A stretch of 64,000 nt of DNA from Pseudomonas fluorescens (GTDB lineage Bacteria > Pseudomonadota > Gammaproteobacteria > Pseudomonadales > Pseudomonadaceae): the NCBI RefSeq assembly GCF_902497745.1, contig NZ_CABVHJ010000024.1, positions 45,306 through 109,305 of the forward strand, read 5' to 3'. Position 1 is the first letter of the stretch. Each line of letters begins with the position of its first letter. A model generated the notes under the pieces. The model saw only the letters and a program-made list of their open reading frames with translations. It did not search any database and was not told where the DNA came from. The position numbers and the translations under genes are program-made. Shown here in pieces: positions 25,518 through 35,071 of this stretch.

Positions 25518-25636
25518 TGATCTAATCCGGGTATCAATCGAATGCCAAGTTAGATTAGACGGGATCAATGATCGCCGTCCATGATCGGTCCATCGCATTA
25601 CGCCATCCCTAAAAAAACAAGATCGGGAGTCGCCCC

Positions 25637-27004
25637 TTGAAAACCCTCCAGAGTCCGCTGGACGTCACGGTTCTCGCCCGTGCCGCCGCCAAGGTCAAGC
25701 GCCACGTGCTGCCGCTGTTCGTGGTGATGTTCATCGTCAACTACATCGATCGGGTCAACATCGGTTTCGTGCGCAGCCACATGGAAACCGATCTGGGCAT
25801 CGGCGCGGCGGCTTATGGTCTCGGCGCCGGTTTGTTCTTTGTTGGCTACGCACTGTTCGAAGTGCCGTCCAACATGCTTCTGCAGCGTTATGGTGCGCGG
25901 GTCTGGCTGACGCGGATCATGTTCACCTGGGGTGCCGCCGCCATGGCCATGGCATTCGTCAAAGGTGAAACCAGTTTCTACGTGCTGCGCTTTATTCTCG
26001 GTGCGGCGGAGGCGGGTTTCTTTCCGGGGATCATTTATTACTTCACCCAATGGCTGCCGGCCTCCGAGCGCGGCAAGACCATGGCGGTGTTTCTCAGCGG
26101 TTCGGCGATTGCCTCGGTGATCTCCGGCCCGGTCTCCGGTGCGTTGCTGCACATCAGCGGCCTGGGCCTGCATGGCTGGCAGTGGATGTTTTTGATTGAG
26201 GGCGCAGCTTCAGTGGTGCTTTGCGCGTTTGTCTGGTTCTGGCTGCAATCGCATCCGCGTCAGGCCAAGTGGCTGAGCGAAGAAGAGCGCGAAGCGCTGG
26301 CGGCGGCGATTGTCGAAGAGCAGCGCGCTCGTGAGGCGTCGCAGGTGGCCAAACCGTCGATGTTCAGGCTGTTGGCGGATCGGCAGATTGCGCTGTTCTG
26401 CTTCATCTACTTCTCCATTGCCCTGACCATTTACGGCGCGACGTTCTGGCTGCCAAGCATGATCAAGAAGATGGGTAACCTCGGCGACTTTCAGGTCGGC
26501 CTGCTCAACTCGATCCCGTGGATCATTTCAATTGTCGCCATGTACGGCTTCGCGGCAATGGCCGGCAAATGGAAATTCCAGCAAGCCTGGGTCGCGCTGA
26601 CGCTAGTGATTGCGGCGATCGGCATGTTCATGTCGACCACTGGCGGGCCGATCTTCGCCTTCGTCGCGATCTGCTTCGCCGCCATCGGTTTCAAGGCCGC
26701 GTCGGCGTTGTTCTGGCCGATCCCGCAAAGCTATCTGGATGCGCGTATCGCCGCTGCGGTGATCGCCCTGATCAACTCCATCGGCAACCTCGGCGGTTTC
26801 GTTGCGCCGACCGCGTTCGGCTTCCTCGAAGAAACCACCGGCTCGATCGAGGGCGGACTTTATGGCCTGGCGGCGACGTCACTGATCGCTGCGGTGGTGA
26901 TCTTCTTCGCCCGCACAGCGCCAGGAGCCAAAGGCAAAGCCCCGGCAAAGCCACATGAGGTCACCGCCGTTGTCGCGACGGCCAGCCCGGCCGCGAGCCA
27001 TTGA
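25637..27004 (+). CDS. MFS transporter, anion:cation symporter type
   Basis: 455-residue major facilitator with 12 helices, of the ACS family that includes glucarate, galactarate and phthalate permeases. Typical sequences are NYIDRVNIGFVRSHMETDLG near the first helix and EAGFFPGIIYYFTQWLPASE in the fourth to fifth helix region. The start is TTG at 25637, with GGGAG seven bases upstream. It lies 30 bases before the glucarate dehydratase gene, so uptake of an aldaric acid is likely. Confidence 0.88.
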   Translation: MKTLQSPLDVTVLARAAAKVKRHVLPLFVVMFIVNYIDRVNIGFVRSHMETDLGIGAAAYGLGAGLFFVGYALFEVPSNMLLQRYGARVWLTRIMFTWGAAAMAMAFVKGETSFYVLRFILGAAEAGFFPGIIYYFTQWLPASERGKTMAVFLSGSAIASVISGPVSGALLHISGLGLHGWQWMFLIEGAASVVLCAFVWFWLQSHPRQAKWLSEEEREALAAAIVEEQRAREASQVAKPSMFRLLADRQIALFCFIYFSIALTIYGATFWLPSMIKKMGNLGDFQVGLLNSIPWIISIVAMYGFAAMAGKWKFQQAWVALTLVIAAIGMFMSTTGGPIFAFVAICFAAIGFKAASALFWPIPQSYLDARIAAAVIALINSIGNLGGFVAPTAFGFLEETTGSIEGGLYGLAATSLIAAVVIFFARTAPGAKGKAPAKPHEVTAVVATASPAASH

Positions 27005-27034
27005 ATTGATTGTTGATCTGTCAGGAGCGTTATC

Positions 27035-28309
27035 TTGAAAATCACCCGTGTCACCGTGACTCCGATTGCCTTCCGCGATCCGCCGCTGCTCAACGCCAGC
27101 GGTATCCACGAACCCTTCGCCCTGCGTTCGATCATTGAAATCGAAAGCGACAACGGCTACATAGGCCTCGGCGAAAGCTACGGCGATGCGCCAGCGCTGG
27201 CGATCCAGCAGCAGTTGCAGGCGCAACTGATCGGTCTCGATCCGTTCAACCTCAACCAGTTACGCGCGATCGTGCAGGCCACCGTTGCTGCGAACAAACC
27301 TGCGAGCCTTGCCGGTGCCGAACTGGCCCCCGGTTCCCATGCCAGTAAAGCGGTGAGCAACGCCTATTCGGCATTCGAAGTGGCGTTCCTCGATTTGCAG
27401 GCGCATTACCTCAATGTGCCGCTGGTGGATCTGCTCGGCGGTGCGATTCGTGATGAAGTGCCGTTCAGCGCCTACCTGTTTTTCAAGTACGCGCAACATG
27501 TCGACTCGCCGTACAAACCGGACAACTGGGGTGAAGCACTCAGCGAGCAGCAAATCGTCGCGCAGGCTGCACGGATGATCGAGGCGTACGGCTTCAAGAG
27601 CATCAAGCTCAAGGCCGGTACGTTGCCGCCGGAGCATGAAGTGGCGTGCATCAAGGCGCTGAAAAAGGCCTTTCCCGGCTACCCGTTACGCATCGATCCG
27701 AATGGTAACTGGTCACTGGAAACCTCGATTCGCATGGCCGAGTTGCTTGGCGATGACCTGCAATATTACGAAGACCCGACCCCTGGCCTCGACGGCATGG
27801 CCGAACTGCATAAACGCACTGGTCTGCCGCTGGCGACCAATATGGTGGTCACCGATTTCGATGAATTCCGCCGCAGCATCGCGCAAAACAGCGTGCAGAT
27901 TGTTCTCGCCGACCACCATTACTGGGGCGGCCTGCGCGACACGCAGACCCTGGCGAAGATGTGCGACGTGTTTGGCCTCGGCGTGTCGATGCATTCCAAT
28001 TCACACCTGGGCATCAGCCTGATGGCAATGGCCCATGTCGCGGCGGCGGTGCCGAATCTGGACTATGCCTGCGATACGCATTACCCGTGGCAGGAGCCAG
28101 ATGAAGAAGTGATCAAGGGCGGCAAGCTGCCGATTGTTGATGGCTGCGTGAAGATTACTCGCGCACCGGGGCTTGGGCTGGAGCTGGATCATGAGCAGTT
28201 GGGCAAGCTGCATGATCAGTATCTGACCTGCGGGATTCGTCAGCGTGATGATGTGCGGCAGATGCAGCGGTACAAGCCGGATTGGAAGGCAGTTAAACCG
28301 AGGTTTTGA
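27035..28309 (+). CDS. gudD: Glucarate dehydratase family protein (enolase superfamily)
   Basis: 424-residue enolase-superfamily acid-sugar dehydratase. The family start VTPIAFRDPPLLNASGIHEP is strongly glucarate-dehydratase-like. Catalytic features are the KLKAG lysine motif, the metal ligands in RIDPNGNW, EDPTPG and ADHHYWGG, and the acid/base His in SMHSNSHLG. Expected reaction is D-glucarate (or L-idarate) to 5-keto-4-deoxyglucarate. The start is TTG at 27035 with AGGAG seven bases upstream. Closely related paralogues with little glucarate activity (GudX) exist, so substrate is not certain. Confidence 0.85.
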   Translation: MKITRVTVTPIAFRDPPLLNASGIHEPFALRSIIEIESDNGYIGLGESYGDAPALAIQQQLQAQLIGLDPFNLNQLRAIVQATVAANKPASLAGAELAPGSHASKAVSNAYSAFEVAFLDLQAHYLNVPLVDLLGGAIRDEVPFSAYLFFKYAQHVDSPYKPDNWGEALSEQQIVAQAARMIEAYGFKSIKLKAGTLPPEHEVACIKALKKAFPGYPLRIDPNGNWSLETSIRMAELLGDDLQYYEDPTPGLDGMAELHKRTGLPLATNMVVTDFDEFRRSIAQNSVQIVLADHHYWGGLRDTQTLAKMCDVFGLGVSMHSNSHLGISLMAMAHVAAAVPNLDYACDTHYPWQEPDEEVIKGGKLPIVDGCVKITRAPGLGLELDHEQLGKLHDQYLTCGIRQRDDVRQMQRYKPDWKAVKPRF

Positions 28310-28328
28310 TGTCGTTCTCGCTGGCCTC

Positions 28329-28394
28329 TTCGCGAGCAAGCTCGCTCCCACAGGGAAATGTATTCCAATGTGTGGGAGCGGGCTTGCTCGCGAA
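28329..28394. repeat. REPIN
   Basis: Arms 28329-28352 and 28371-28394 are inverted copies (one mismatch) of the TGTGGGAGCG...GCTCGCGAA REP, separated by 18 bases. It lies between gudD and the convergent LysR gene and could form a hairpin ending both transcripts. Confidence 0.88.
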
Positions 28395-28410
28395 GGGGGC
28401 GACTCATTCT

Positions 28411-29295
28411 TCAGAGTGTATGCACCAGCCAATCCCGAAACGCTTTCAGCGACGGCAAATTCTCATTACGCGGCGGATACACCAGGTAATAGCTGCGGCG
28501 ACTGGTAATTGGCTCACCCAGTTGCAGCAGTTCACCATTCAACAACTCATCTTCGACCAGAATTCGCGGCACCAACCCCACACCAATATTCGCCCGCACC
28601 GCTTGAATCAGGTGCGAGGTCATCTCGAAGCTCGGCCCGATGCGCATGCTGCGGTGCGGCAGACCCTGATGGCTGAACCATTCCGCCCACGCCTGAGCAT
28701 TGCTGCTGACATTGAGCAGCAGTTGCCCGGCGATGTGCTGCTCGGCGTCATTGCGCTCGGCGCTGGACAGCTGCGCACTGGCAATCACCACCAGTTCCTC
28801 GGTGTGCAAGGGCAGGGCGGTCAGTCCCGGCCACTCCCCGCCGCCAACACAGATCGCCGCATCGATTTCGCTGGTATCAAAGTCGATCGCTTCGATCCGC
28901 GAATGCAAATGCACGGTCATACCTGGGTGCGCGGTGTAGAAGTCCTTCAACCGTGGCAGCAGCCATTTCGAGCCGAAGGTCGGCAGCGTTGCCAGACGCA
29001 GACTGTGAATGCCCGAACCAAACGCCATCGCCTGCAATGTCGCACTGCGAATCTGCCCGAGCGCTTCGGCGAGTTCGCGTTGATACATGCGCCCGACATC
29101 GGTCAGCACCACTTGCCGGCCTTCGCGAGTGAACAAACGCATGCCGAGCATCTTCTCGAGTATCTGCACCTGACGGCTGACCGCACTCTGCGTCAGCGAC
29201 AGTTCGTGGGCGGCGCGGGTGTAGCTTTCATGGCGCGCGGCGGCCTCGAAAGCCAGCAACAACGACATGGAAGGGGTGAGCGTGCGAGGATTCAT
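28411..29295 (-). CDS. LysR-family regulator (GcvA type)
   Basis: 294-residue LysR regulator of the GcvA/AmpR subgroup. The helix-turn-helix is at about 10-65 (FEAAARHESYTRAAHELSLT, then QSAVSRQVQILE), and the effector domain follows. It is divergent from ydiJ with 157 bases between the starts, so it is a good candidate regulator of that dehydrogenase gene. Confidence 0.9.
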   Translation of the reverse strand: MNPRTLTPSMSLLLAFEAAARHESYTRAAHELSLTQSAVSRQVQILEKMLGMRLFTREGRQVVLTDVGRMYQRELAEALGQIRSATLQAMAFGSGIHSLRLATLPTFGSKWLLPRLKDFYTAHPGMTVHLHSRIEAIDFDTSEIDAAICVGGGEWPGLTALPLHTEELVVIASAQLSSAERNDAEQHIAGQLLLNVSSNAQAWAEWFSHQGLPHRSMRIGPSFEMTSHLIQAVRANIGVGLVPRILVEDELLNGELLQLGEPITSRRSYYLVYPPRNENLPSLKAFRDWLVHTL

Positions 29296-29452
29296 TCGTA
29301 AAAGTCATCAATAGCGGGTCGAATTTACGGTTGTCCCGGCGTTCGTCAGCAATGAACATGGGCACCATGAGATGGCGGAGCCTGACGCAATCATTCGTTG
29401 CGTACAACTGTTCACCGCCGCACGGCCCGATTTGAATGAGATAACCTGACCG

Positions 29453-32400
29453 ATGATTGCCCAGCTGTCCCCCGCCAAAGCCTTGAACAGCGATTACCAG
29501 CAGTTTCTCAAAGCCCTGAAGAGCAGTGGCTTTCGCGGTGAAATCAGCGCCGATTACGCCAGCCGCGTGGTGCTGGCGACCGACAACTCGATCTATCAGC
29601 GCCTGCCGCAAGCGGCGGTGTTTCCGATGGATGCCGAGGACGTGGCGCGGGTCGCACGGTTGATTGCAGAGCCTGCCTATCAGCAAGTAGTGATCACCCC
29701 GCGCGGCGGTGGCACCGGCACCAACGGCCAATCACTGACTGACGGCATCGTCGTCGACCTGTCGCGGCACATGAACCGCATCCTCGAAATCAACGTCGAG
29801 GAACGCTGGGTGCGTGTGCAGGCCGGTGTGGTCAAGGATCAGCTCAACGCTGCGCTGAAATCCGCCGGGCTGTTTTTCGCCCCGGAACTGTCGACCTCCA
29901 ACCGCGCCACCGTCGGCGGCATGATCAACACCGATGCCAGTGGTCAGGGCAGTTGCACCTACGGCAAGACCCGCGACCATGTACTCGAACTCGACATGGT
30001 CTTGCGCGGTGGCGAGCGCCTGCACGGTTTGCCTCTTGAGGAAAGCGAACTTGAAGCCCTGTGCGCCCGCGAAGATCGCGTCGGTGAAGTCTATCGCTGT
30101 GCGCGGCAGATCATTGATGAGCAGGGTGAACTGATCAAACAGCGCTTCCCCGATCTCAACCGCTGCCTGACCGGTTATGACCTCGCGCACCTGCGTGAGG
30201 CGGACAACCGTTTCAACCTCAACAGCGTGCTGTGCGGCGCTGAGGGCTCGCTGGGTTTTGTGGTTGAAGCGCGGCTGAATGTGTTGCCGATTCCCAAGCA
30301 CACGATGCTGGTGAACATCCGCTACGCCGGGTTCATGGACGCCTTGCGCGATGCGCGGGCCTTGATGGCGCTCAAGCCGCTGTCGATCGAAACCGTGGAC
30401 TCGAAAGTCTTGCTGCTGGCGATGCAGGACATCGTCTGGCACGGCGTTGCGGAGTATTTCCCGGAAAGCGCCAAGCGGCCGACCTTGGGCATCAATCTGG
30501 TGGAGTTCTGCGGCGACGATCCGGAGGACTTGCAGCGCCGGGTCGAAGCATTCGTCGAACATCTGAGCCGCGATCAAACCGTTGAACGCTTGGGCCACAC
30601 GCTGGCGGTCGGACACGCGGCAGTGAACAAGGTCTACGGCATGCGCAAACGCGCAGTAGGCCTGCTCGGTAACGTCGCCGGCGAAGCGCGGCCGCAGCCG
30701 TTCGTTGAAGACACGGCGGTGCCGCCACAGCACCTGGCCGAATACATCGCCGAGTTGCGAGACCTGCTCGACAGTCATGGTTTGCAGTACGGCATGTTCG
30801 GTCACGTCGATGCGGGCGTGCTGCACGTACGGCCGATTCTCGACATGAAAGACCCGCAGCAAGCCGCGCTGGTGCGGCCGGTGTCCGATGGCGTCGCCGC
30901 GCTGACTCAGCGCTACGGCGGCTTGCTATGGGGCGAGCACGGCAAAGGCTTGCGCTCGGAATATGCCCCGGCGTTTTTCGGCGAACTGTATCCGGCGCTG
31001 CAAGCCCTGAAGGCCGCGTTCGACCCGTTCAACCAGTTCAACCCGGGCAAGATCGCCACCCCGGCGAACACCGGCGCTGCGCTGCTGAAAATCGACGAAA
31101 TCACTTTGCGTGGCGAACTGGATCGGCAGATCGACGAAAAAGTCTGGCAGAGCTACGGCGCCGCCATGCATTGCAACGGCAACGGCGCCTGCTACAACTT
31201 CGATCCCGATGACGCCATGTGCCCGTCGTGGAAAGCCACCCGCGAACGTGCGCAGTCGCCCAAGGGCCGCGCCTCATTGATTCGTGAGTGGCTGCGTTTG
31301 CAGGGCGAGGCGGGCGTTGACGTATTGTCCGATGTGATTCGCCAACCGGCATTTTTCAGCTCGTTGTGGCAGCGCTGGCGTAACAGTCGTTCGGCTTCTG
31401 CAGACTTTTCCCATGAAGTCTACGACGCCATGGCCGGTTGCCTAGCGTGCAAATCCTGTGCGGGGCAGTGCCCGGTGAAGGTCAATGTGCCGGAGTTTCG
31501 TTCGCGCTTTCTTGAGCTGTATCACAGCCGTTATCTGCGTCCGGCGCGGGATTATCTGATTGCCTCGCTGGAATACAGCATCCCGCACATGGCGCGGATT
31601 CCGGCGCTGTACAACGGTTTGATGGGCGCTTCGTGGGTCCGTGGTCTGCTGGAGCGGATCGGTGGCATGGTCGATGTGCCGCTGCTCAGTCGTTTTGATT
31701 TCCATGCGGCGATGCGCCGTTGGCAGGTGCAACCGGCGAAGGTTTTGACCTTGTCGGCGCTGACCGAGGCGCAACGCGAGCGCAGTGTGGTCATCGTGCA
31801 GGACGCCTTTACGCGCTACTTCGAAGCGCCGCTGCTGGCTGATCTGGTCGAGTTGATTTCGCGCCTCGGCTATCAGGTATATCTGGCACCGTTCAGCGCC
31901 AACGGCAAGCCTTTGCATGTGCAGGGCTTCCTCTCGGCGTTCAATCGCGCGGCGTTGCGCAACGCTCGGCAACTGCGTGAATTGGCGGATGTGGGCGTGC
32001 CGTTGCTGGGCCTCGATCCGGCGATGACGCTGGTGTATCGCCAGGAGTACCTGAAAGTCCCCGGTATGCAGTGCCCGGAAGTGGCGTTGGTGCAGGAGTG
32101 GTTGCTTAAGGTGATGCCGGAGCAAACGAAACAGGACAACTCCGCATCGTTCCGACTGCTCGCCCATTGCACCGAGAAAACCAACGCCCCGGCCGCAACC
32201 CGGCAGTGGGAGCAAGTGTTCGAACGTGCGGGTTTGAAGCTGGCCACGCAGGCTACCGGTTGCTGCGGCATGTCCGGCACTTACGGTCACGAGGCGCGCA
32301 ATCGCCAGACGTCAGCAGTGATCTACGAACAGTCCTGGGCGCGTCAGGTCGATGCGCCGGCAGAGCAGGGCGAAGCCTTGGCGACCGGTTATTCCTGCCG

Positions 32401-32476
32401 CAGTCAGGTCAAGCGCCAGTCGGATCAGGCACTGCGTCATCCGTTGCAGGTGCTGCTTGAGGTTCAACGTCGCTGA
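29453..32476 (+). CDS. ydiJ: FAD/iron-sulfur D-2-hydroxyglutarate dehydrogenase-type protein YdiJ
   Basis: 1007-residue two-part flavoenzyme. The N-terminal half has the FAD-binding PCMH fold (TPRGGGTGTNGQSLTDGIVV at about 80-99) and a GlcD-type C-terminal lobe ending with FNPGKIATP. The C-terminal half carries a CxxCxxCxxxCP cluster motif (CLACKSCAGQCPVKV, about 660) for a [4Fe-4S] centre, and a cysteine-rich CCG segment (TGCCGMSGTYG, about 935). The E. coli homologue oxidises D-2-hydroxyglutarate. The 3' end overlaps the convergent pqiA-like gene by 68 bases. Confidence 0.9.
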   Translation: MIAQLSPAKALNSDYQQFLKALKSSGFRGEISADYASRVVLATDNSIYQRLPQAAVFPMDAEDVARVARLIAEPAYQQVVITPRGGGTGTNGQSLTDGIVVDLSRHMNRILEINVEERWVRVQAGVVKDQLNAALKSAGLFFAPELSTSNRATVGGMINTDASGQGSCTYGKTRDHVLELDMVLRGGERLHGLPLEESELEALCAREDRVGEVYRCARQIIDEQGELIKQRFPDLNRCLTGYDLAHLREADNRFNLNSVLCGAEGSLGFVVEARLNVLPIPKHTMLVNIRYAGFMDALRDARALMALKPLSIETVDSKVLLLAMQDIVWHGVAEYFPESAKRPTLGINLVEFCGDDPEDLQRRVEAFVEHLSRDQTVERLGHTLAVGHAAVNKVYGMRKRAVGLLGNVAGEARPQPFVEDTAVPPQHLAEYIAELRDLLDSHGLQYGMFGHVDAGVLHVRPILDMKDPQQAALVRPVSDGVAALTQRYGGLLWGEHGKGLRSEYAPAFFGELYPALQALKAAFDPFNQFNPGKIATPANTGAALLKIDEITLRGELDRQIDEKVWQSYGAAMHCNGNGACYNFDPDDAMCPSWKATRERAQSPKGRASLIREWLRLQGEAGVDVLSDVIRQPAFFSSLWQRWRNSRSASADFSHEVYDAMAGCLACKSCAGQCPVKVNVPEFRSRFLELYHSRYLRPARDYLIASLEYSIPHMARIPALYNGLMGASWVRGLLERIGGMVDVPLLSRFDFHAAMRRWQVQPAKVLTLSALTEAQRERSVVIVQDAFTRYFEAPLLADLVELISRLGYQVYLAPFSANGKPLHVQGFLSAFNRAALRNARQLRELADVGVPLLGLDPAMTLVYRQEYLKVPGMQCPEVALVQEWLLKVMPEQTKQDNSASFRLLAHCTEKTNAPAATRQWEQVFERAGLKLATQATGCCGMSGTYGHEARNRQTSAVIYEQSWARQVDAPAEQGEALATGYSCRSQVKRQSDQALRHPLQVLLEVQRR

Positions 32477-33095
32477 GGTCGTCGCCCGTGTCCTTGTCCC
32501 AGATCAGGCGCGGATCGAAACTCATCGCCGCGAGCATGGTGAACACCACGACCAGGCCAAAAAACAGAATGCCCGGTCGTGGCTCGATATCGCCCAGCGC
32601 CTGAAACTTCACCAGGGCCGCGACCAGCGCCACCACCAAAACGTCGAGCATCGACCAATAGCCGATCAGCTCGACGAAACGGTACAGCTTCGAGCGCTCC
32701 TTGCGCGCCCAGGCGCTGTCACGCTTTACCGTAATCAACAGCAGCGACAGGGCGACGAACTTGACCCCCGGCACTGCGATGCTGGCGATGAAAATGATCA
32801 GGGCGATGTCCCACGCACCGTGCTCCCAAAACTCCAGCACGCCGCTCATGATCGTGCTGTCGGCGCCATTGCCGAGCATCACCGTATTCATGACCGGCAG
32901 CAGATTGGCTGGCACGTAAAACGCCAGTGCGGCGAACATGTAAGCCCAGGTGCGCGTCAGCGAATTGGTCTTGCGCCGATGCAGCGGTGCGTCGCAGCGT
33001 GGGCATTCGTGTGGCGAGTCGGTCATGTCGCAGGCCAGCCCGCAGCTGTGGCACAGGCACAGATTGAGCTCGCTGGCGGTCGGTGGTCGCTTCAT
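32409..33095 (-). CDS. Paraquat-inducible protein A-like, second half
   Basis: 228-residue PqiA/LetA-like membrane protein with an N-terminal zinc-ribbon-like pair of CxxC motifs (CHSCG at about 15-19 and CPRCD at about 31-35) and about four helices. It corresponds to one of the two repeats of full-length PqiA. The start at 33095 overlaps the stop of the partner gene by four bases; the longer open frame upstream is a shadow. The acidic tail overlaps the 3' end of ydiJ. PqiA/LetA proteins work with MCE proteins in lipid transport between membranes, but no pqiB/pqiC genes are nearby. Confidence 0.88.
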   Translation of the reverse strand: MKRPPTASELNLCLCHSCGLACDMTDSPHECPRCDAPLHRRKTNSLTRTWAYMFAALAFYVPANLLPVMNTVMLGNGADSTIMSGVLEFWEHGAWDIALIIFIASIAVPGVKFVALSLLLITVKRDSAWARKERSKLYRFVELIGYWSMLDVLVVALVAALVKFQALGDIEPRPGILFFGLVVVFTMLAAMSFDPRLIWDKDTGDDLSDVEPQAAPATDDAVPDPTGA

Positions 33096-33688
33096 AGAAT
33101 GTCCCAAAGGTCGCGGATGTCGCGGCCGGCAATCCTGATCATCATCAAACTCAGTACCGCCAGCGCAAACAGGCCGATGCCGGGCAACACATCGAGCAGC
33201 CCCGCGAGTTTGAACACCGCGACCATCGCCCCCAGCAGGCACACTTCGAGCATGCTCCACGGCCGCAGGGTCTCCAGCCAGCGCATGCACAGCTTGAAGC
33301 TCGGCGCGCGTCGGGAGGACAAGGCGAAGCTGAGCACCCAGATCAGCAGCACCAGTTGAAACGCCGGGGCAATGATGATTGCAATGGCTGCGACCATGGC
33401 GATGAAAGTAATCGGCCCCTGACTCAGCGCCAGCACCGAATCCCACAGCGTCGCGCTGTTTTTCAGGCCCTTCATGCTGATGCTCATCACCGGATAGAAA
33501 TTGGCGAACAGCCACAGCACTGCCGCTGTGAATGTCAGGGCCAGACGCTGTTCAACAGTCAAACCGTTGAAGCGCTGCAGCACGCCACCGCAGCGCACGC
33601 AGGAGGTCTTCTGGTGTTTGGCCAGCACGGCTTTTTCGTACACGCAATCGCAGTGCTCGCAGATGATCAGGTGTTCGGTGTTGACCAT
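33092..33688 (-). CDS. Paraquat-inducible protein A-like, first half
   Basis: 198-residue PqiA/LetA-like membrane protein, partner of the overlapping downstream gene. It begins with two CxxC pairs (CEHC at about 11-14 and CVRC at about 31-34), followed by four helices and the PWSMLEV motif also seen as YWSMLDV in the partner. Together the two products equal a split full-length PqiA. I prefer ATG 33688; a TTG two codons earlier is possible. Substrate and partner MCE protein are unknown here. Confidence 0.87.
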   Translation of the reverse strand: MVNTEHLIICEHCDCVYEKAVLAKHQKTSCVRCGGVLQRFNGLTVEQRLALTFTAAVLWLFANFYPVMSISMKGLKNSATLWDSVLALSQGPITFIAMVAAIAIIIAPAFQLVLLIWVLSFALSSRRAPSFKLCMRWLETLRPWSMLEVCLLGAMVAVFKLAGLLDVLPGIGLFALAVLSLMMIRIAGRDIRDLWDIL

Positions 33689-33897
33689 GGACAACGCTCG
33701 ACAGCAGGCCGCGAGGGCGGGGTAGATCTGATCACTATAGAAGCCTGAGCCTGTTGGGCAACGTGTGTTGTCGAAGTTTTTCTGAGAATTACTATCGTTT
33801 GAGCGTGGTTATTTATTGTTTGATGTTATAAGGTAACGCAAATTTCAAGGTGCCCCTTGCAGGCATCTGCTGTTATCCCTTCGATTGCGAAACGCTC

Positions 33898-35067
33898 ATG
33901 ACGATTGTGCTTCCTCGTTCTGCCCCGTTGGCCACTGGCCGGCTGCTGTCCATCGATGCCCTCAGAGGCCTGGTGATTCTGTTCATGCTGCTGGACCACG
34001 TGCGCGAAACCTTTTTGCTGCATCGCCAAGTCAGCGACCCGATGGACATTGCCAGCACCGAGCCAGCGCTGTTTTTCAGCCGCACGTGGGCGCATCTGTG
34101 TGCGCCGGTGTTTGTGCTGCTGACCGGATTATCGGCGTGGTTGTTTGGCGAAAAGTACGCGGGCAAGTCTGATGTCAGTGCGTTTCTGTTCAAGCGTGGT
34201 CTGTTTCTGGTGCTGCTGGAGTTCACCTTGGTGAACTTCGCGTGGACCTTCCAGCTGCCGCCGAGCGTGATTTATCTGCAAGTGATCTGGGCGATCGGTT
34301 TGAGCATGATCGCCTTGTCGCTGCTGGTGTGGCTGCCGCGCTGGCTGTTGCTGACGTTGAGCCTGATGATCATCGCCGGCCACAACCTGCTCGACGCGGT
34401 GCACTTTCCGGTGGAGTCGGCGCTGCATGTGCCGTGGGCGATTTTGCATGATCGCGGCTGGATCGAAGTTAGCGACAACCTTCGTCTGCGCACTTCCTAT
34501 CCGTTGTTGCCATGGATCGGTGTAATCGGTCTGGGTTATGCGCTGGGGCCGTGGTTTGCTCGCGGCGTTGAAGCGGGTTTGCGTCAGTGGCAACTGCTGA
34601 TCGCGGGTAGCGCCGGGCTGCTGGGTTTTGTCGGGCTGCGGCTGATCAATGGCTATGGCGAAAAACCGTGGGCCGTGGGCGATACGTCGGTGCAAACCCT
34701 GATGAGTTTTTTCAACATCACCAAGTACCCGCCGTCGTTGCTGTTTATCGCGCTGACCGTGAGCGTCGGGCTGTTGCTGCTACTGGCCTTCGAGCGTGTG
34801 CAGGGCCGTCGCTGGATTCGCTGGCTGACCGTGTTCGGTTCGGCGCCGATGTTTTTCTATCTGCTGCATTTGTACGCGTTGAAGCTGTTGTACCTGATCG
34901 GCGTGGCCCTGTTCGGGCTGAATCAGGGCAGCTATTTCGGCTTCTCGTCAGTGGCGGCGATCTGGCTGGCGGCAGCGCTTCTGTCGATTGCGCTGTACCC
35001 GGCCGTACGCTGGTTCTCGGCATTGAAGGCGCGTCGTCGCGACATTGCCTGGCTGAAGTATTTGTAA
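33898..35067 (+). CDS. DUF1624 heparan-alpha-glucosaminide N-acetyltransferase-like membrane protein
   Basis: 389-residue membrane protein with about ten helices, of the DUF1624/acyltransferase-like family. Features are RLLSIDALRGLVILFMLLDH near the N-terminus (the Asp-Arg pair and a catalytic-type His) and SAPMFFYLLHLYALKLL late in the protein. It may transfer an acyl group across the inner membrane to a sugar, but no substrate is known. The ATG at 33898 is preferred over upstream codons. It is convergent with the LysR gene at 35072, four bases apart. Confidence 0.83.
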   Translation: MTIVLPRSAPLATGRLLSIDALRGLVILFMLLDHVRETFLLHRQVSDPMDIASTEPALFFSRTWAHLCAPVFVLLTGLSAWLFGEKYAGKSDVSAFLFKRGLFLVLLEFTLVNFAWTFQLPPSVIYLQVIWAIGLSMIALSLLVWLPRWLLLTLSLMIIAGHNLLDAVHFPVESALHVPWAILHDRGWIEVSDNLRLRTSYPLLPWIGVIGLGYALGPWFARGVEAGLRQWQLLIAGSAGLLGFVGLRLINGYGEKPWAVGDTSVQTLMSFFNITKYPPSLLFIALTVSVGLLLLLAFERVQGRRWIRWLTVFGSAPMFFYLLHLYALKLLYLIGVALFGLNQGSYFGFSSVAAIWLAAALLSIALYPAVRWFSALKARRRDIAWLKYL

Positions 35068-35071
35068 GCGC

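Noticed and set aside
29732..30862. 376-residue open frame on the minus strand
   Set aside because: It is antisense to ydiJ and composed of biased residues without domains.
33096..33515. 140-residue N-terminal extension of the second pqiA-like gene
   Set aside because: The extension lies inside the other pqiA-like gene in another frame; the ATG at 33095 with a four-base overlap is the natural start.
33825..33837. Zur-like box GTTATAAGGTAAC upstream of the DUF1624 gene
   Set aside because: Only the outer bases are palindromic and the match to known Zur sites is weak; no zinc-related gene follows.
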